Assembly (NCBI RefSeq): GCF_958445495.1
Contig: NZ_CAUCSQ010000021.1
Coordinates: 1-64,000, forward strand
DNA: 64,000 nt
Reading direction: 5' to 3'
From: an uncultured Bacteroides sp.
GTDB taxonomy: Bacteria; Bacteroidota; Bacteroidia; Bacteroidales; Bacteroidaceae
The stretch's first letter is position 1. Each line of letters begins with the position of its first letter. The notes below the pieces were generated by a model that worked only from the letters and a program-made list of their open reading frames with translations, was not told where the DNA came from and made no database searches. The position numbers and the translations under genes were made by a program. Shown piece after piece: positions 9,130-18,698 of this stretch.

Positions 9130-9336
9130 GCGTAGCGCAGGTGTGGAGATTCAAAGCTTAACCCGTAGGTGTTCGTTTACCAAAGCCTAGCAACAGGCAT
9201 ACTTCCTGACTATCCAACCAGTTTTCTACTTTCTGGGTATGAGTGTGCTACACAAACTTTCTATCCGCTTGGCAAACTTCGTGAACTTCTCGCAGACATA
9301 CGAGAATGTCCTTTTTTCAATAATTATTACTTCCAT
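9130..9336 (-). pseudogene. Mobile-element helix-turn-helix (excisionase-like) protein remnant
   Basis: On the minus strand an ATG at 9336 opens MEVIIIEKRTFSYVCEKF and a 37-codon frame that stops at 9226-9228. This start is characteristic of small HTH proteins found next to Bacteroides integrases. In a neighbouring frame the expected continuation appears (NWLDSQEVCLLLGFGKRT), then another stop. At least one frameshift separates the halves and the carboxy terminus is lost. The rest of 8942-9553 shows nothing else that I can identify. Confidence 0.6.
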
Positions 9337-9553
9337 ACATTTAATTTTAATGGTTTATAAAACGTGTTGATTCTATTTTCACCAGTAAATGAAGGAAGAA
9401 TCAAAAGTCGTTTTCAAAACTGTCTGTGGATGGCATAATAAAACTGCTACTGTCTCTATGAGCTAGTTTTCTAAATAACACTTAAATCTTCATGATAAAC
9501 CCCATGCGCACATCCTAAATTTCACTATATTGCAATAAATTAATGTAGTCAGC

Positions 9554-9748
9554 ATGAAGTCCAAAGACCTTCCAATTACGTTTCGTACAAATAAAGTAAA
9601 GGAGTATGTAGATTTCTATACTAAATATTTCCAAGCTGTGTTAGCTTTTGATTCGGGGTGGAATGTGGTAATCCAGCTCGAAAACGAAGCAGATACTCCG
9701 TCGCTGTGCCTCTCATTTCATGATACAACATATATAAAGATATTATAA
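9554..9748 (+). pseudogene. Glyoxalase/bleomycin-resistance-like half domain
   Basis: The 64-residue frame reads like the first half of a vicinal-oxygen-chelate protein: KVKEYVDFYTKYFQAVLAFDSGWNV, then a strand ending SLCLSFHDTTY. A normal member has about 120 residues and a second beta-alpha-beta-beta-beta module; here the frame stops after the first. It precedes an AraC-type gene by 27 bp. It is probably a truncated gene, though a translated small protein cannot be excluded. Confidence 0.45.
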
Positions 9749-9775
9749 AGTAATGAACTAGTCAACACTCATATT

Positions 9776-10591
9776 TTGAAATTAAAATATAACATAAGAA
9801 GCCTATACAGTCCAGTTCAGCCAGCAGTAATGAGTACCGATGGCGAAGTCTCATATGTTGAGTTACCACCCGATACACAACTACAAGAATTTATTTATTG
9901 TTACTGGAATCTAAAAACTACCAAACGACTAGATGATATATACAATTATCGTGTAGTTTCTGACGGATGTATTGATGTAATTTTTAACTATATTGATCAT
10001 AATGAAGCATATATAATGGGGTACTGCAATTCTTTTGTGAAGATTGGCATTGATAAAGAATTTAATTATTTCGGAATACGATTCTTTCCGGGTATATTCC
10101 CTTTACTATTTAATATAGATGCATCAGAATTAAGTAATCATTACGAGCATTTAAATATCGTGCAGCCTCATCTATACAATGTAATTCAACAATCGGAACA
10201 TAAATGTTTATGTCTTCAAGATTTGTGCAATGAACTCAATCACTATTTTATCAATCATATTAATAAAATAGATAAACTTTTTGATAATAGATTTTTCTGT
10301 GCATTAGAAACTATTTTAAAAAACAAAGGAGTGATTAATATTGAAAAAGATTTGAATGATGGAATAAGCAGTCGTCATTTACAACGCCTTTTTAATTTTT
10401 ATATAGGAGATACAGCCAAATCTTTCTGCCGAATTGTTCGTTTCCAGAATCTTTTAAAGGCAGACCCTTCAATTAAATCAATAAAAGCGGAAAAATTATT
10501 TTACGATTTTGGTTACTATGATCAAACTCATTTCATAAAAGAGTTTAAATTGTTTTACGGCAAAACTCCCTCGAAGATTACTATTGAATAA
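9776..10591 (+). CDS. AraC-family regulator with DUF6597-like N-terminal domain
   Basis: This regulator has 271 residues from the TTG at 9776 or 253 from the ATG at 9830; the ATG start fits the family better because the conserved region begins at VELPPDTQLQEFIYCYWNL. Residues about 25-140 form the sensor domain typical of this group (VVSDGCIDVIFNY, FGIRFFPGIFPLLF). The carboxy-terminal 90 residues are the AraC DNA-binding domain (SSRHLQRLFNFYIGDTAKSF, then YFDFGYYDQTHFIKEF-like segment). It is followed by small genes on the same strand; control of them is a guess. Confidence 0.85.
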   Translation: MKLKYNIRSLYSPVQPAVMSTDGEVSYVELPPDTQLQEFIYCYWNLKTTKRLDDIYNYRVVSDGCIDVIFNYIDHNEAYIMGYCNSFVKIGIDKEFNYFGIRFFPGIFPLLFNIDASELSNHYEHLNIVQPHLYNVIQQSEHKCLCLQDLCNELNHYFINHINKIDKLFDNRFFCALETILKNKGVINIEKDLNDGISSRHLQRLFNFYIGDTAKSFCRIVRFQNLLKADPSIKSIKAEKLFYDFGYYDQTHFIKEFKLFYGKTPSKITIE

Positions 10592-10630
10592 GCTGTCCGA
10601 TTTTTCCTATTTTTAAAAAACTCTATGCTT

Positions 10631-10638
10631 TAACTTCG
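10631..10638 (+). promoter_or_regulatory. Probable -7 promoter element before the TfoX-like gene
   Basis: TAACTTCG fits the Bacteroides -7 consensus TAnnTTTG with one mismatch and lies about 100 bp before the start codon at 10738. No convincing TTTG -33 box is seen at 19-21 bp upstream. Confidence 0.3.
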
Positions 10639-10737
10639 CATCATGAAATTACATTAAACAATTGTTTTTTTGTTCTATGTGATACTTACATTAAATAAAT
10701 ATTTAAGAAGACTATATATAATATAATCCATAGTAAA

Positions 10738-11010
10738 ATGAAATTAAAAATAAACAGCGATTTACGAAAAGCGAAGAACATCGGCGTAACTATTGAGAAA
10801 TACCTTAATGAAATTGGCATATTCACTTTAGCCGATCTTGCAGAAGTAACATCAGTAGAGGCTTTCAAAAGAATACGTAAGAATGATCCTGAAAAGACAA
10901 TACCTGTATGCTATTATCTCTATTCTTTAGAAGGAGCCCTATTAGATTTGCATTGGAATGATATTCCATCAGAACTAAAGGAAGAGTTAAAAGGTAAAAT
11001 TAATGATTAA
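10738..11010 (+). CDS. TfoX C-terminal-domain-like protein
   Basis: These 90 residues resemble the carboxy-terminal helical domain of TfoX/Sxy proteins as a stand-alone gene: KNIGVTIEKYLNEIGIFTLADL (a helix-hairpin-helix-like start), AFKRIR, then YYLYSLEGALLDLHWNDIP. Full TfoX proteins act in competence control in other bacteria, but single-domain versions in Bacteroides have no known role. It is followed 51 bp later by a membrane protein gene on the same strand. Confidence 0.75.
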   Translation: MKLKINSDLRKAKNIGVTIEKYLNEIGIFTLADLAEVTSVEAFKRIRKNDPEKTIPVCYYLYSLEGALLDLHWNDIPSELKEELKGKIND

Positions 11011-11061
11011 CTTTTAGAATCATTTTGATTAGTAATCATGCTATTAAATAAGATATTACTT

Positions 11062-11430
11062 ATGACAAAAAATACGAAACTTTGGAAATATAGTGGAACA
11101 TTTCTTATTATAACAGGAGTAATCCACACGATTTATGCACTACTACTTGGAAAAAAGGATTTTGCAGAGATGATAAGAGATGGATTAATAAATTCCACAG
11201 TTGATAATTATAGCCATGCTTTCGCTTTTTGGTTTTTAACGTGTGGGATTATACTTATTTTTTGGGGACAAACACTACAATACTATATCAAAAAAGAGCA
11301 AAAACCTGCACCTCTGTTTTTGGGATATTGCATTTTGATATTTGCCGTGGCAGGGTGTATTGCAGAGCCTATTTCTGGTTTTTGGCTTTTCTTACCACAA
11401 GCACTGATAATAATTACTGCAAAAAAATAA
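11062..11430 (+). CDS. DUF6463-like small inner-membrane protein
   Basis: This 122-residue protein counts from the ATG at 11062; an ATG at 11038 adds MLLNKILL, which does not resemble the family. It has four hydrophobic segments (FLIITGVIHTIYALLLG, FAFWFLTCGIILIFWG, LFLGYCILIFAVAG, FWLFLPQALIII). The start LWKYSGTFLIITGVIHT matches a family of small membrane proteins of unknown function annotated DUF6463. It is probably co-transcribed with the TfoX-like gene. Confidence 0.7.
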   Translation: MTKNTKLWKYSGTFLIITGVIHTIYALLLGKKDFAEMIRDGLINSTVDNYSHAFAFWFLTCGIILIFWGQTLQYYIKKEQKPAPLFLGYCILIFAVAGCIAEPISGFWLFLPQALIIITAKK

Positions 11431-11536
11431 AGTAGGAAATTTTTAAATGAGACTAACAATCATCGAGGCGTCTGTAAGTGCAAGTATTGTCTGTAAGACA
11501 GAAGAGCCCTAGTAAATATTAATAAAAAAATAAAAG

Positions 11537-11755
11537 ATGCAAGAACTAATTCTGATTTTTAGAACTTCAATTGTGGATGAACAAGATATAGAAAAGATGA
11601 AGACACTATTCATACAATATCCCCAAATTCATAAATGTAGTGTGGATTTTGAGGATTGGGAAAAAATCCTGAGAATAGAGTGTTGTGATATTAACCCCAT
11701 CACAATTATTTCAATGCTCAAAGAGATTAACATACAAGCAGAAATTTTGGAATAA
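11537..11755 (+). CDS. Small ferredoxin-fold-like protein, function unknown
   Basis: This 72-residue acidic protein has the predicted order beta-alpha-beta-beta-alpha-beta (LILIFRTSI, QDIEKMKTLFIQY, HKCSVDFED, KILRIECCD, ITIISMLKEI, QAEILE), like metal-chaperone folds but without the CxxC metal motif. Similar small proteins follow AraC-type or metal-related genes in Bacteroidetes. It is the last plus-strand gene before the polysaccharide locus. Function unknown. Confidence 0.6.
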   Translation: MQELILIFRTSIVDEQDIEKMKTLFIQYPQIHKCSVDFEDWEKILRIECCDINPITIISMLKEINIQAEILE

Positions 11756-11930
11756 TGGGAATAGGGAACTTTAGAATGAAAGTAAATAATGATATACCTT
11801 AAATGTATAATAAGTATTGAATTAAAGAGTATATAAACAAAACTTATTCACCATCTAAAATATCAGAGAATAGCCCTGAAATAGCCGTTTCATGTTCCTT
11901 TAATTTAAGATAGGAATAAGAGCATATAAC

Positions 11931-11967
11931 TAATCCGACTTTTTGGGGGAGAAAGCCGGATTAGTTT
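11931..11967. terminator. Bidirectional terminator between convergent units
   Basis: TAATCCG (11931-11937) plus CTTT (11939-11942) pairs with AAAG (11952-11955) plus CGGATTA (11957-11963), with one mismatch. It lies between the plus-strand 72-aa gene and the convergent GH109 gene, where a shared terminator is expected. Confidence 0.55.
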
Positions 11968-11993
11968 ATAAATTACCAATGTTCGCAAAGATA

Positions 11994-13409
11994 TCAGTTA
12001 TTTATAAAAGCATGCTGATATCCTTTTACTTTATTCCAACCTCCGCGAGTAAAATCTGGTATTTCAACCGGAGCAGAGTTATTTTCAAGAGAAATACGGG
12101 TAAGCTCAGCCATACTACACCATTCGGCTAGATCGTAAACGTCCATATCTAATGGTAGTCCATTTTGCAGACAGTAAGCTAATCGATAATCCATGATAAA
12201 ATCCATGCCACCATGACCGCCCACTTTTTTTGCAGTTTCCTCCAGTTCCTGATGAATCGGATGCTTATACTTTTCCATTAATGCTTTTCTGACTTTTGCA
12301 GATACGGACCGATGTACATTTAGATTCTCGTGTTCGGGAACTTTTGTCAAACTAACCTGTGTAGGACGTAAACAATATTCCTGTATAGGATATTTACTGG
12401 CATAACCATCTGTTCCCACAATTTGATACATACGACTATAGGGACGAGGAGTCATTACATTATGTTGAATCAACATGGTCTTTCCTTTTTCAGTACGTAT
12501 TAACGTTGACGTCTGATCACCATTCTGAAAATCGGTAACGTCCTTTCCTGTCTGTTTTTTTATATAAGCAGGGCCATTTACAGCTTTTGTATCCATTGCT
12601 ACTAACACCTTCATGCGGTCTCCACGGTGAATATCGAGAACTTGACATATTGGACCAATCCCATGAGTAGCATATACATCTCCACGATATTTACGATTAT
12701 AATCCATTCTCCAATTATTCCAATAATGCGGCCATACTTCTTCGAGATTATGGATATATGCACCTTCTACGTGAAGGACCTCACCGAAAACACCTTGCTT
12801 CGCCATATTCAGAGAGGTTAGTTCAAAGAAATCATATATGCAGTTTTCTAATTGCATACAGTGTTTACGAGTCTTTTCAGAAGTGTCAATCAAACGCCAA
12901 ATTTCATCCATCGTCATGGCTGCAGGTACTTCAATGGCTACATGTTTACCATGTTCCATAGCATATACACCCATTTCTGCATGATGCTTCCAATCAGTCG
13001 CTATATATACAAGGTCGATATCGTCACGCTCACAAAGTTTCTTCCATGCATCTTCTGAACCACTGTAAGAGACAGCTTTTGGTAATCCTGCTTTTTCTAG
13101 GATTCTCTGAGCCTTTTCTACACGTTCGGGGCGAAGATCGCATAAAGCTACGATTTTACTTTTAGGAATATGTGTCCAACGTGTCACTGCACCAGGGCCA
13201 CGCATCCCCAAACCAATAAATCCAACACGTACTGTATCTATTTTGGGAGCAGTGAGTTGAATCACATCTTCCTGCCCGGTTGCCCGAGCAGGAGTTTCTA
13301 TTCTAATGGGGGTAAAAGATTGTAATATTTTCTTTTGTTGTACACAGCTAGTCTGACAAATCAAGAAAGTGAAACAAATAGCTGCAACTGTAAATATATT
13401 CTTTTGCAT
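11994..13409 (-). CDS. GH109-type glycosidase (Gfo/Idh/MocA fold), probable alpha-N-acetylgalactosaminidase
   Basis: This is a 471-residue exported enzyme, counting from the ATG at 13409, which gives a lipoprotein signal (FLICQTSC). A frame-open ATG at 13460 would overlap the SusD gene and put the signal inside the protein. The mature protein starts with an NAD-binding fold (VRVGFIGLGMRGPGAV, then ALCDLRPERV). It carries the segments DWKHHAEMGVYAMEHGKHVA, ENCIYDFFELT and GGHGGMDF that I associate with GH109, whose founding members remove alpha-GalNAc (blood group A) by an NAD-dependent mechanism. It is the last gene of the minus-strand HTCS-SusC-SusD unit, fitting removal of GalNAc from mucin-type glycans. 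Confidence 0.85.
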   Translation of the reverse strand: MQKNIFTVAAICFTFLICQTSCVQQKKILQSFTPIRIETPARATGQEDVIQLTAPKIDTVRVGFIGLGMRGPGAVTRWTHIPKSKIVALCDLRPERVEKAQRILEKAGLPKAVSYSGSEDAWKKLCERDDIDLVYIATDWKHHAEMGVYAMEHGKHVAIEVPAAMTMDEIWRLIDTSEKTRKHCMQLENCIYDFFELTSLNMAKQGVFGEVLHVEGAYIHNLEEVWPHYWNNWRMDYNRKYRGDVYATHGIGPICQVLDIHRGDRMKVLVAMDTKAVNGPAYIKKQTGKDVTDFQNGDQTSTLIRTEKGKTMLIQHNVMTPRPYSRMYQIVGTDGYASKYPIQEYCLRPTQVSLTKVPEHENLNVHRSVSAKVRKALMEKYKHPIHQELEETAKKVGGHGGMDFIMDYRLAYCLQNGLPLDMDVYDLAEWCSMAELTRISLENNSAPVEIPDFTRGGWNKVKGYQHAFINN

Positions 13410-13426
13410 ACAATTAGAATTAAATA

Positions 13427-15346
13427 TTAATAGCCAGGATTTTGTACCCATTGAGGACATTTATTTATTTCTGATTGTGGAATAGGCATCAAATACTGTG
13501 CTTCTTTAAAAGTGCGAATCACATTTACGTCTGTCACTTGAAAGAAATCTTCTTCTGTTTTGCCATAAATGTTCATAGCTTTTACTTTTTCCCCTAGAAT
13601 TTCCGCTTTTTTCCAACGACGTAAATCCCAGAAACGATGGTTCTCTAAATAAAATTCAATCTGACGTTCATGGCGCACAATTTCTCGAAGACCTTCTTGT
13701 GTATTGGCTTTTTCCGGATGTTTGGCTTTAGCCCATGCTACATCTATTTTATCAACGCCGGCTCTTTCACGCACTTTATCTATGTACACTTTTGCTTTAG
13801 TTAAATTATCCTCGCCTCCCAATTCTATTAATATTTCTGCATAATTCAAGTAAAGTTCTGCCATACGGATGATAGGATACGGATACTTCACCGCAGCATT
13901 CAGTGTTTGGAAAGCAGGATGAAAGAACTTTTTATTCAAGTATCCTGTTCCGGAGTAATTAGCATCATTGGCCTCCTCTTTTGCTCCTTGTGCTTCTCCA
14001 CACATTAATTTTAATTGGATAGCTTTTTTACTGTTATTGTTGTTTACATTGGAACCATTATATTTTGTAATTTCAAAGAAACCATTGTGAAAACCAATCC
14101 AAGCATAAAAACGCGGTTCACGATTCAAATGTAATTGAAGGGTCTTTCCTTTAGGGTCTTTGTAATTATTTCCATCATAATTGTTAGGCATATTCACAAT
14201 ATCGTAACGCCCGTTATAATCAAATTCAAGATCTTCATCTATCGGTAATCCATTCTTCGTATAAAACATTTCTACAATCTGCAATGTCGGTGCACAAGAG
14301 TTATATGCATTCTTATAGGCATTGTTACCGGACTGACGTGGACAAGATTGATTTTGTATCTCATATTGGGTTTCCGGACGTGTATCTACCATAATCACTT
14401 CAGGGTTGATTCCTTCCTTGTTATCCATGAATGCATATCTTACGGCGCGTTGACTTGCCTCTACCGGACCGGGTTTGGCAGCAGAAGGCTCCCCGGCATC
14501 ACTACTATTGTAAAGCCGAAAACCATTGTTTTCCAATTCTTCAATAGCTTCCCTGGTGGCTTTCTCTGCAGTTAGCCATTTTTCTCTGCTCTCTGTTTGA
14601 GCAATTAAATATCTGCCATCTTGTTTACTTTTAAAATCAGCATAGAAAGAGCTATTGCCATTATTACCGTTAAAAAGAGGAGAAGCAGCATACAAATGTA
14701 AACGTGACCGTAATGCAAGAGCAGCATAGCGTGTAAAACGCCCATACTCTTCACCTACAAAAGATTCTGCCATATTCGGTAGCGCCTCCTCTATCTTCTG
14801 GTCAATAAACTCAACAACTTCTTCTACAGAAGAACGTTCGGGATAGGTACTAGCATCTGCTGTATGGTCCAATGGATTTCTAATGATAGGAATGGGTCCA
14901 TACGCTCTCAAAGCAAGAAAATGATAATATCCAATCAGGAAAGTGGCTTCCGCCTTATAATATTTCAGATTTTCTTCTAGTATATTAGGGGTCAAATCCA
15001 CTACATCTAAAAATTCATAACAACGACGGATGCCTACCCAGATATCATCATAATAAGATTTAGTGATGCTTAACGAATTAGGTGAATAATATCCACGAGG
15101 GAATGTCTGGAAATCATTTTTCTCCATCGGAAAACATACCTCTCCTGCCGAATATTTATCAATATGTTCAGGCTTTCTGGAGTTGGGTAACTTACTATAA
15201 CAAGAGTAAAGAAAACCGCGGGCCGCCCCTGGATTTTTATAAGTATCTTCTGGTGTATTACGCTCTTCAGGAACAATATCTAAATAATTACAACTAGATA
15301 AAAGAACACTGATTGCAACGGATAATAATATATTTGTAGCTTTCAT
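13427..15346 (-). CDS. SusD/RagB-family glycan-binding lipoprotein
   Basis: This 639-residue surface lipoprotein pairs with the SusC transporter. The signal ends in LLSSC (Cys near residue 19). The mature amino terminus has the SusD hallmark NYLDIVPEERNTPEDTYKNPGAARGFLYSCY. The helical scaffold follows (AEATFLIGYYHFLALRAYGPIPII). The carboxy-terminal domain has PYPIIRMAELYLNYAEILIE, the VRERAGVD segment and the final RRWKKAEI and QVPIPQSEI-like segments. It starts 7 bp after the SusC stop codon. It is somewhat longer than the average SusD, with extra loops at about 250-330. It would capture the glycan at the cell surface; the specific ligand is inferred from the neighbouring enzymes. Confidence 0.95.
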   Translation of the reverse strand: MKATNILLSVAISVLLSSCNYLDIVPEERNTPEDTYKNPGAARGFLYSCYSKLPNSRKPEHIDKYSAGEVCFPMEKNDFQTFPRGYYSPNSLSITKSYYDDIWVGIRRCYEFLDVVDLTPNILEENLKYYKAEATFLIGYYHFLALRAYGPIPIIRNPLDHTADASTYPERSSVEEVVEFIDQKIEEALPNMAESFVGEEYGRFTRYAALALRSRLHLYAASPLFNGNNGNSSFYADFKSKQDGRYLIAQTESREKWLTAEKATREAIEELENNGFRLYNSSDAGEPSAAKPGPVEASQRAVRYAFMDNKEGINPEVIMVDTRPETQYEIQNQSCPRQSGNNAYKNAYNSCAPTLQIVEMFYTKNGLPIDEDLEFDYNGRYDIVNMPNNYDGNNYKDPKGKTLQLHLNREPRFYAWIGFHNGFFEITKYNGSNVNNNNSKKAIQLKLMCGEAQGAKEEANDANYSGTGYLNKKFFHPAFQTLNAAVKYPYPIIRMAELYLNYAEILIELGGEDNLTKAKVYIDKVRERAGVDKIDVAWAKAKHPEKANTQEGLREIVRHERQIEFYLENHRFWDLRRWKKAEILGEKVKAMNIYGKTEEDFFQVTDVNVIRTFKEAQYLMPIPQSEINKCPQWVQNPGY

Positions 15347-15353
15347 ATTTTTG

Positions 15354-18300
15354 TTATTTGAATGTAAATTGGATTCCTATATTATATGTACGCTGTGTAG
15401 GATATGACATTCCGTTTCCTCCTCCCATTTCCGGATCCCACAGTTTGAATGGAGAGAAAGTCAATAGATTACGTCCGCTAATATAAGCCCTGAAAAATTT
15501 ATGTGTAAATCCGATTTCCGCATTTTTAAGTTTCAGAAATGCCCCATTACGCAGCCAATATGTAGAACCGACTTGATTATTTTCGTTTATACCATTAGTA
15601 AGACGCGGATAAGCGGCATTCGGATTCGGATTATCTTCACTCCAATAATCATCTGCAATAAATTTCATTACACCAGGACTTGTTTCCTTATTACTTGACA
15701 CAAACGGATGAATATTAGAAATTAACAAAGAAGTACGTGCTACTCCTTGGAAGAAAAAAGAAAAATCCCATTTTTTATATTTCATGGAAGCACCAAATCC
15801 GTAAACAATTTCGGGTGTCTTTGGATTACCTGCCCATATTCTATCATTTGAATCGATAATTCCATCCGCTACTCCTTCTGCATTCGGTATATCTCTATAT
15901 CTGATATCTCCTGGCATTGGAATATATCCTAATGTTTGTTCAGGGCTTCCGGCTATTTCCATATCATCTCTAAATAATCCCATAGCATCATAAATTAAAA
16001 AGTCATCCACTGAACGTCCTACACTGGATAATTGCGGATATAGTTGATATGGAGGTTCATCTCGCTCTAAAATGGTATTCTGTGCAAAAGTAAATGTACC
16101 TCTGGCAGAGATAAAGAAGTCTTTGCCGATTCGTTTGTTATAATCCATAGACAGATCAAATCCGACATTTCTCATCTTACCCAAATTTCCATAAATTGAA
16201 GTACCTCCTGTTCCCACAAATATAGGAAGAGTATTACTACGTTGCATATAAATGTTTTTTCTGATTTCCCTAAAACCATCAATATGTAAATTAAAGTCAC
16301 GGAACAGTTGTACATCTATACCTACATTTAATTTTTCTCCGATTTCCCAGGTCAAATCAGGATTGAAGTAACGGTTCCATACCGGACCTTTATAAGTTGT
16401 CCCCATATTGGTTCCTGTGGTATATCCCCAACTAGCTAATGTAATGTCTTCCAGATATGCAAAACGACTTCCAACAGCATCATTACCGACAAGACCATAA
16501 GAAGCACGTAGTTTTAAATGAGAGATGATATCCGAAAGAGGTTCCCAAAATTTTTCTTGTGAAATGTTATAGCCAACTGCAACAGATGGAAAGAATCCCC
16601 AACGATGATTTTTAGCAAAGTTTTCAGAACCGGTATAACCGAAATTAGCTTCAACTAAATAACGGTCATCGTAGCTATAAGAAAGACGTCCGGCTATTCC
16701 TTGTTTTCGTTGGGGCAAGGAAGATAATAAATTACTCGGATTATTCACATTAGTCTGCTTTTGATCATACAGCAACATAGCATTTACTCTATGTACACCA
16801 AATTTACGATTATAATCCAGATGAGTTTGAATATACATCCAACGATCTCCGGATGAGCTTCCGCTCGTGCCAAGTGTAGCAGACTTTTCCTCATCATTGA
16901 CACGTTCCAACAGGTACGTACCATCGCCATTATCTGCATTCTCTCCTGCAATCTGGAACTGATTATATCCCGCATTACGTGTTACCTCACTTTTTGAGAA
17001 GTTTTTAAACGAAATAAGCCCATGCCATTTCAAACCGGGAAGTATCATTTTAAGATCCTGATCTATTCTAAGTTTGGTATCAACGGTAGAAGAGAAGTAT
17101 GTTTTATAGCCAGTCACGTATTCAGCTACTGGATTACGGTATCCATTATTGAAAGTTCCACCTTCCATACCTCCCCACATAGTATAAGTCAACTGATTGT
17201 TCCATGAAGATGGATAATAAACAGGAAAGTCTACCGGAGACGCCTGCCGAGAATATCCGAAAATAGCATCCGCACTAGTACTTGGACCTTTCCAATCTTT
17301 CATACTAACATTCAATCCCAACGATACTTTAGTAGTAGGTGTAGCCTTGATACTTAAATTATTCACAAAATCGTACCGAATAACATTGATATTATTATTA
17401 AATGAGAAAAATTCTTTACTTCTTGACTTCAGGTTACCCCCATCTCTTTTGATGGAAGCACTCATAAAATAATGAACAGCTTTTTTCCCACCACGAATAT
17501 TGAAATTAAATCGTTCGGAATTAGAAACCTTATTAAACATTTCCCCAAACCAGTCTACATTCGGATACAAATATGGATTTTTTCCGGCTTTTGTTCCGGC
17601 TATTTTCTCTTCCGAATATATTCTTCCGGCATCATTACGAGTCCTACGGGCCTCGTTGTATAAATTCATATATGATATTCCGTCTACCATTTCCGGAATT
17701 TCATTCATTACATTGAAAGCTGTTTCAAAGCGAAAGTTAATAATTGGTTTCGCTAAGTCTGCTCCTTGCTTAGTGGTAACAATCATTACTCCATTAGCAC
17801 CGCGTGTACCATAAAGAGCAGTAGCAGTAGCATCTTTCAAAATAGAAAATCCTTCAATAACTTCAGGATCAAGTGCATCTAGATCACCAGAACTAATTTC
17901 GACTCCATCAAGTACAATCAAAGGATTATTGGCTCCTGACGCACTACTGAACGTTGATTTACCACGAATCCAGAAGTTTGCACCGTCCGCTCCCGGTTCC
18001 CCAGATCTTTGTACTGCAATTACCCCCGCCAATTTACCGGCAAAGTTACTACTTAGACTAGTAGTGGGGGCTTTCAAAGCATCCGGTTTGATTTGTTCTA
18101 CCGAACCGACCAACGTTTCCTTCTTTTGACTAATACCAAAAGCCGTAACCACTACTTCCTCCAACTGTTTGGTATCTTCTTCCAATGTAACATTGACAGT
18201 CGTACTTTTACCTACATTAACTTCTTGTGCCTTATATCCTATATAAGTGACTACAAGAACTGAATTTTCAGGCACCTTCATCTGATACAGACCATCCATA

Positions 18301-18578
18301 TCAGTGATAACTCCGACACTCTTACCTTTTACTTGAATATTAGCACCGATAATTGGTTCTCCCTTCTTATCACGCACAAACCCCTGAATTAACTTTTCTT
18401 TAGTTTGTTCAAGTCCATAACTAATAGGAGGATTTTCCATATTCTCATCAGAAAGGAACGTGTTAACTTCTCCCGATGCATAAGAGAATGTTGTAAAGCA
18501 TACAGCCATACCTAGACAGACTAAGGCCTTTCGAAAGTTCCTCAAGTCCATTGAAGCATGTTTTTCCATGTTTTCCAC
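15354..18578 (-). CDS. SusC/RagA-family TonB-dependent outer-membrane transporter
   Basis: This 1074-residue transporter imports glycans together with SusD. It has a signal sequence (about 1-35), a carboxypeptidase-D-regulatory-like domain (about 66-140, GFVRDKKGEPIIGANIQVKG), the TonB-box-like region (LEEVVVTAFG), a plug domain (about 155-270, ending ATALYGTRGANGVMIVTTKQG) and a barrel whose last strand ends IGIQFTFK. The length is normal for the family. The start is MENMEKHASM; a second Met three codons later is possible. It is the first structural gene after the regulator and has its own promoter and operator at 18618-18685. Confidence 0.96.
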   Translation of the reverse strand: MENMEKHASMDLRNFRKALVCLGMAVCFTTFSYASGEVNTFLSDENMENPPISYGLEQTKEKLIQGFVRDKKGEPIIGANIQVKGKSVGVITDMDGLYQMKVPENSVLVVTYIGYKAQEVNVGKSTTVNVTLEEDTKQLEEVVVTAFGISQKKETLVGSVEQIKPDALKAPTTSLSSNFAGKLAGVIAVQRSGEPGADGANFWIRGKSTFSSASGANNPLIVLDGVEISSGDLDALDPEVIEGFSILKDATATALYGTRGANGVMIVTTKQGADLAKPIINFRFETAFNVMNEIPEMVDGISYMNLYNEARRTRNDAGRIYSEEKIAGTKAGKNPYLYPNVDWFGEMFNKVSNSERFNFNIRGGKKAVHYFMSASIKRDGGNLKSRSKEFFSFNNNINVIRYDFVNNLSIKATPTTKVSLGLNVSMKDWKGPSTSADAIFGYSRQASPVDFPVYYPSSWNNQLTYTMWGGMEGGTFNNGYRNPVAEYVTGYKTYFSSTVDTKLRIDQDLKMILPGLKWHGLISFKNFSKSEVTRNAGYNQFQIAGENADNGDGTYLLERVNDEEKSATLGTSGSSSGDRWMYIQTHLDYNRKFGVHRVNAMLLYDQKQTNVNNPSNLLSSLPQRKQGIAGRLSYSYDDRYLVEANFGYTGSENFAKNHRWGFFPSVAVGYNISQEKFWEPLSDIISHLKLRASYGLVGNDAVGSRFAYLEDITLASWGYTTGTNMGTTYKGPVWNRYFNPDLTWEIGEKLNVGIDVQLFRDFNLHIDGFREIRKNIYMQRSNTLPIFVGTGGTSIYGNLGKMRNVGFDLSMDYNKRIGKDFFISARGTFTFAQNTILERDEPPYQLYPQLSSVGRSVDDFLIYDAMGLFRDDMEIAGSPEQTLGYIPMPGDIRYRDIPNAEGVADGIIDSNDRIWAGNPKTPEIVYGFGASMKYKKWDFSFFFQGVARTSLLISNIHPFVSSNKETSPGVMKFIADDYWSEDNPNPNAAYPRLTNGINENNQVGSTYWLRNGAFLKLKNAEIGFTHKFFRAYISGRNLLTFSPFKLWDPEMGGGNGMSYPTQRTYNIGIQFTFK

Positions 18579-18617
18579 AATTTAAGTTAGTAATTTAGAT
18601 TCAGTATTTATCTTCCG

Positions 18618-18685
18618 CAAAAGTATGTTTGTAACAACTTTGAGATGGGATTCTTTTGTAACAGATTACATCCCATTATGTAACA
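18618..18685 (-). promoter_or_regulatory. SusC promoter with proposed HTCS operator
   Basis: On the minus strand the order is TGTTAC (18685-18680), 16 bp, TGTTAC (18663-18658), 32 bp, then TACTTTTG (18625-18618), a match to the -7 consensus TAnnTTTG. A further TGTTAC lies between operator and -7 box (18636-18631). No TTTG -33 box is present, as expected for an activator-dependent promoter. The same arrangement occurs before the divergent sulfatase operon. Confidence 0.6.
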
Positions 18686-18698
18686 CTTGGTCTTTTTA

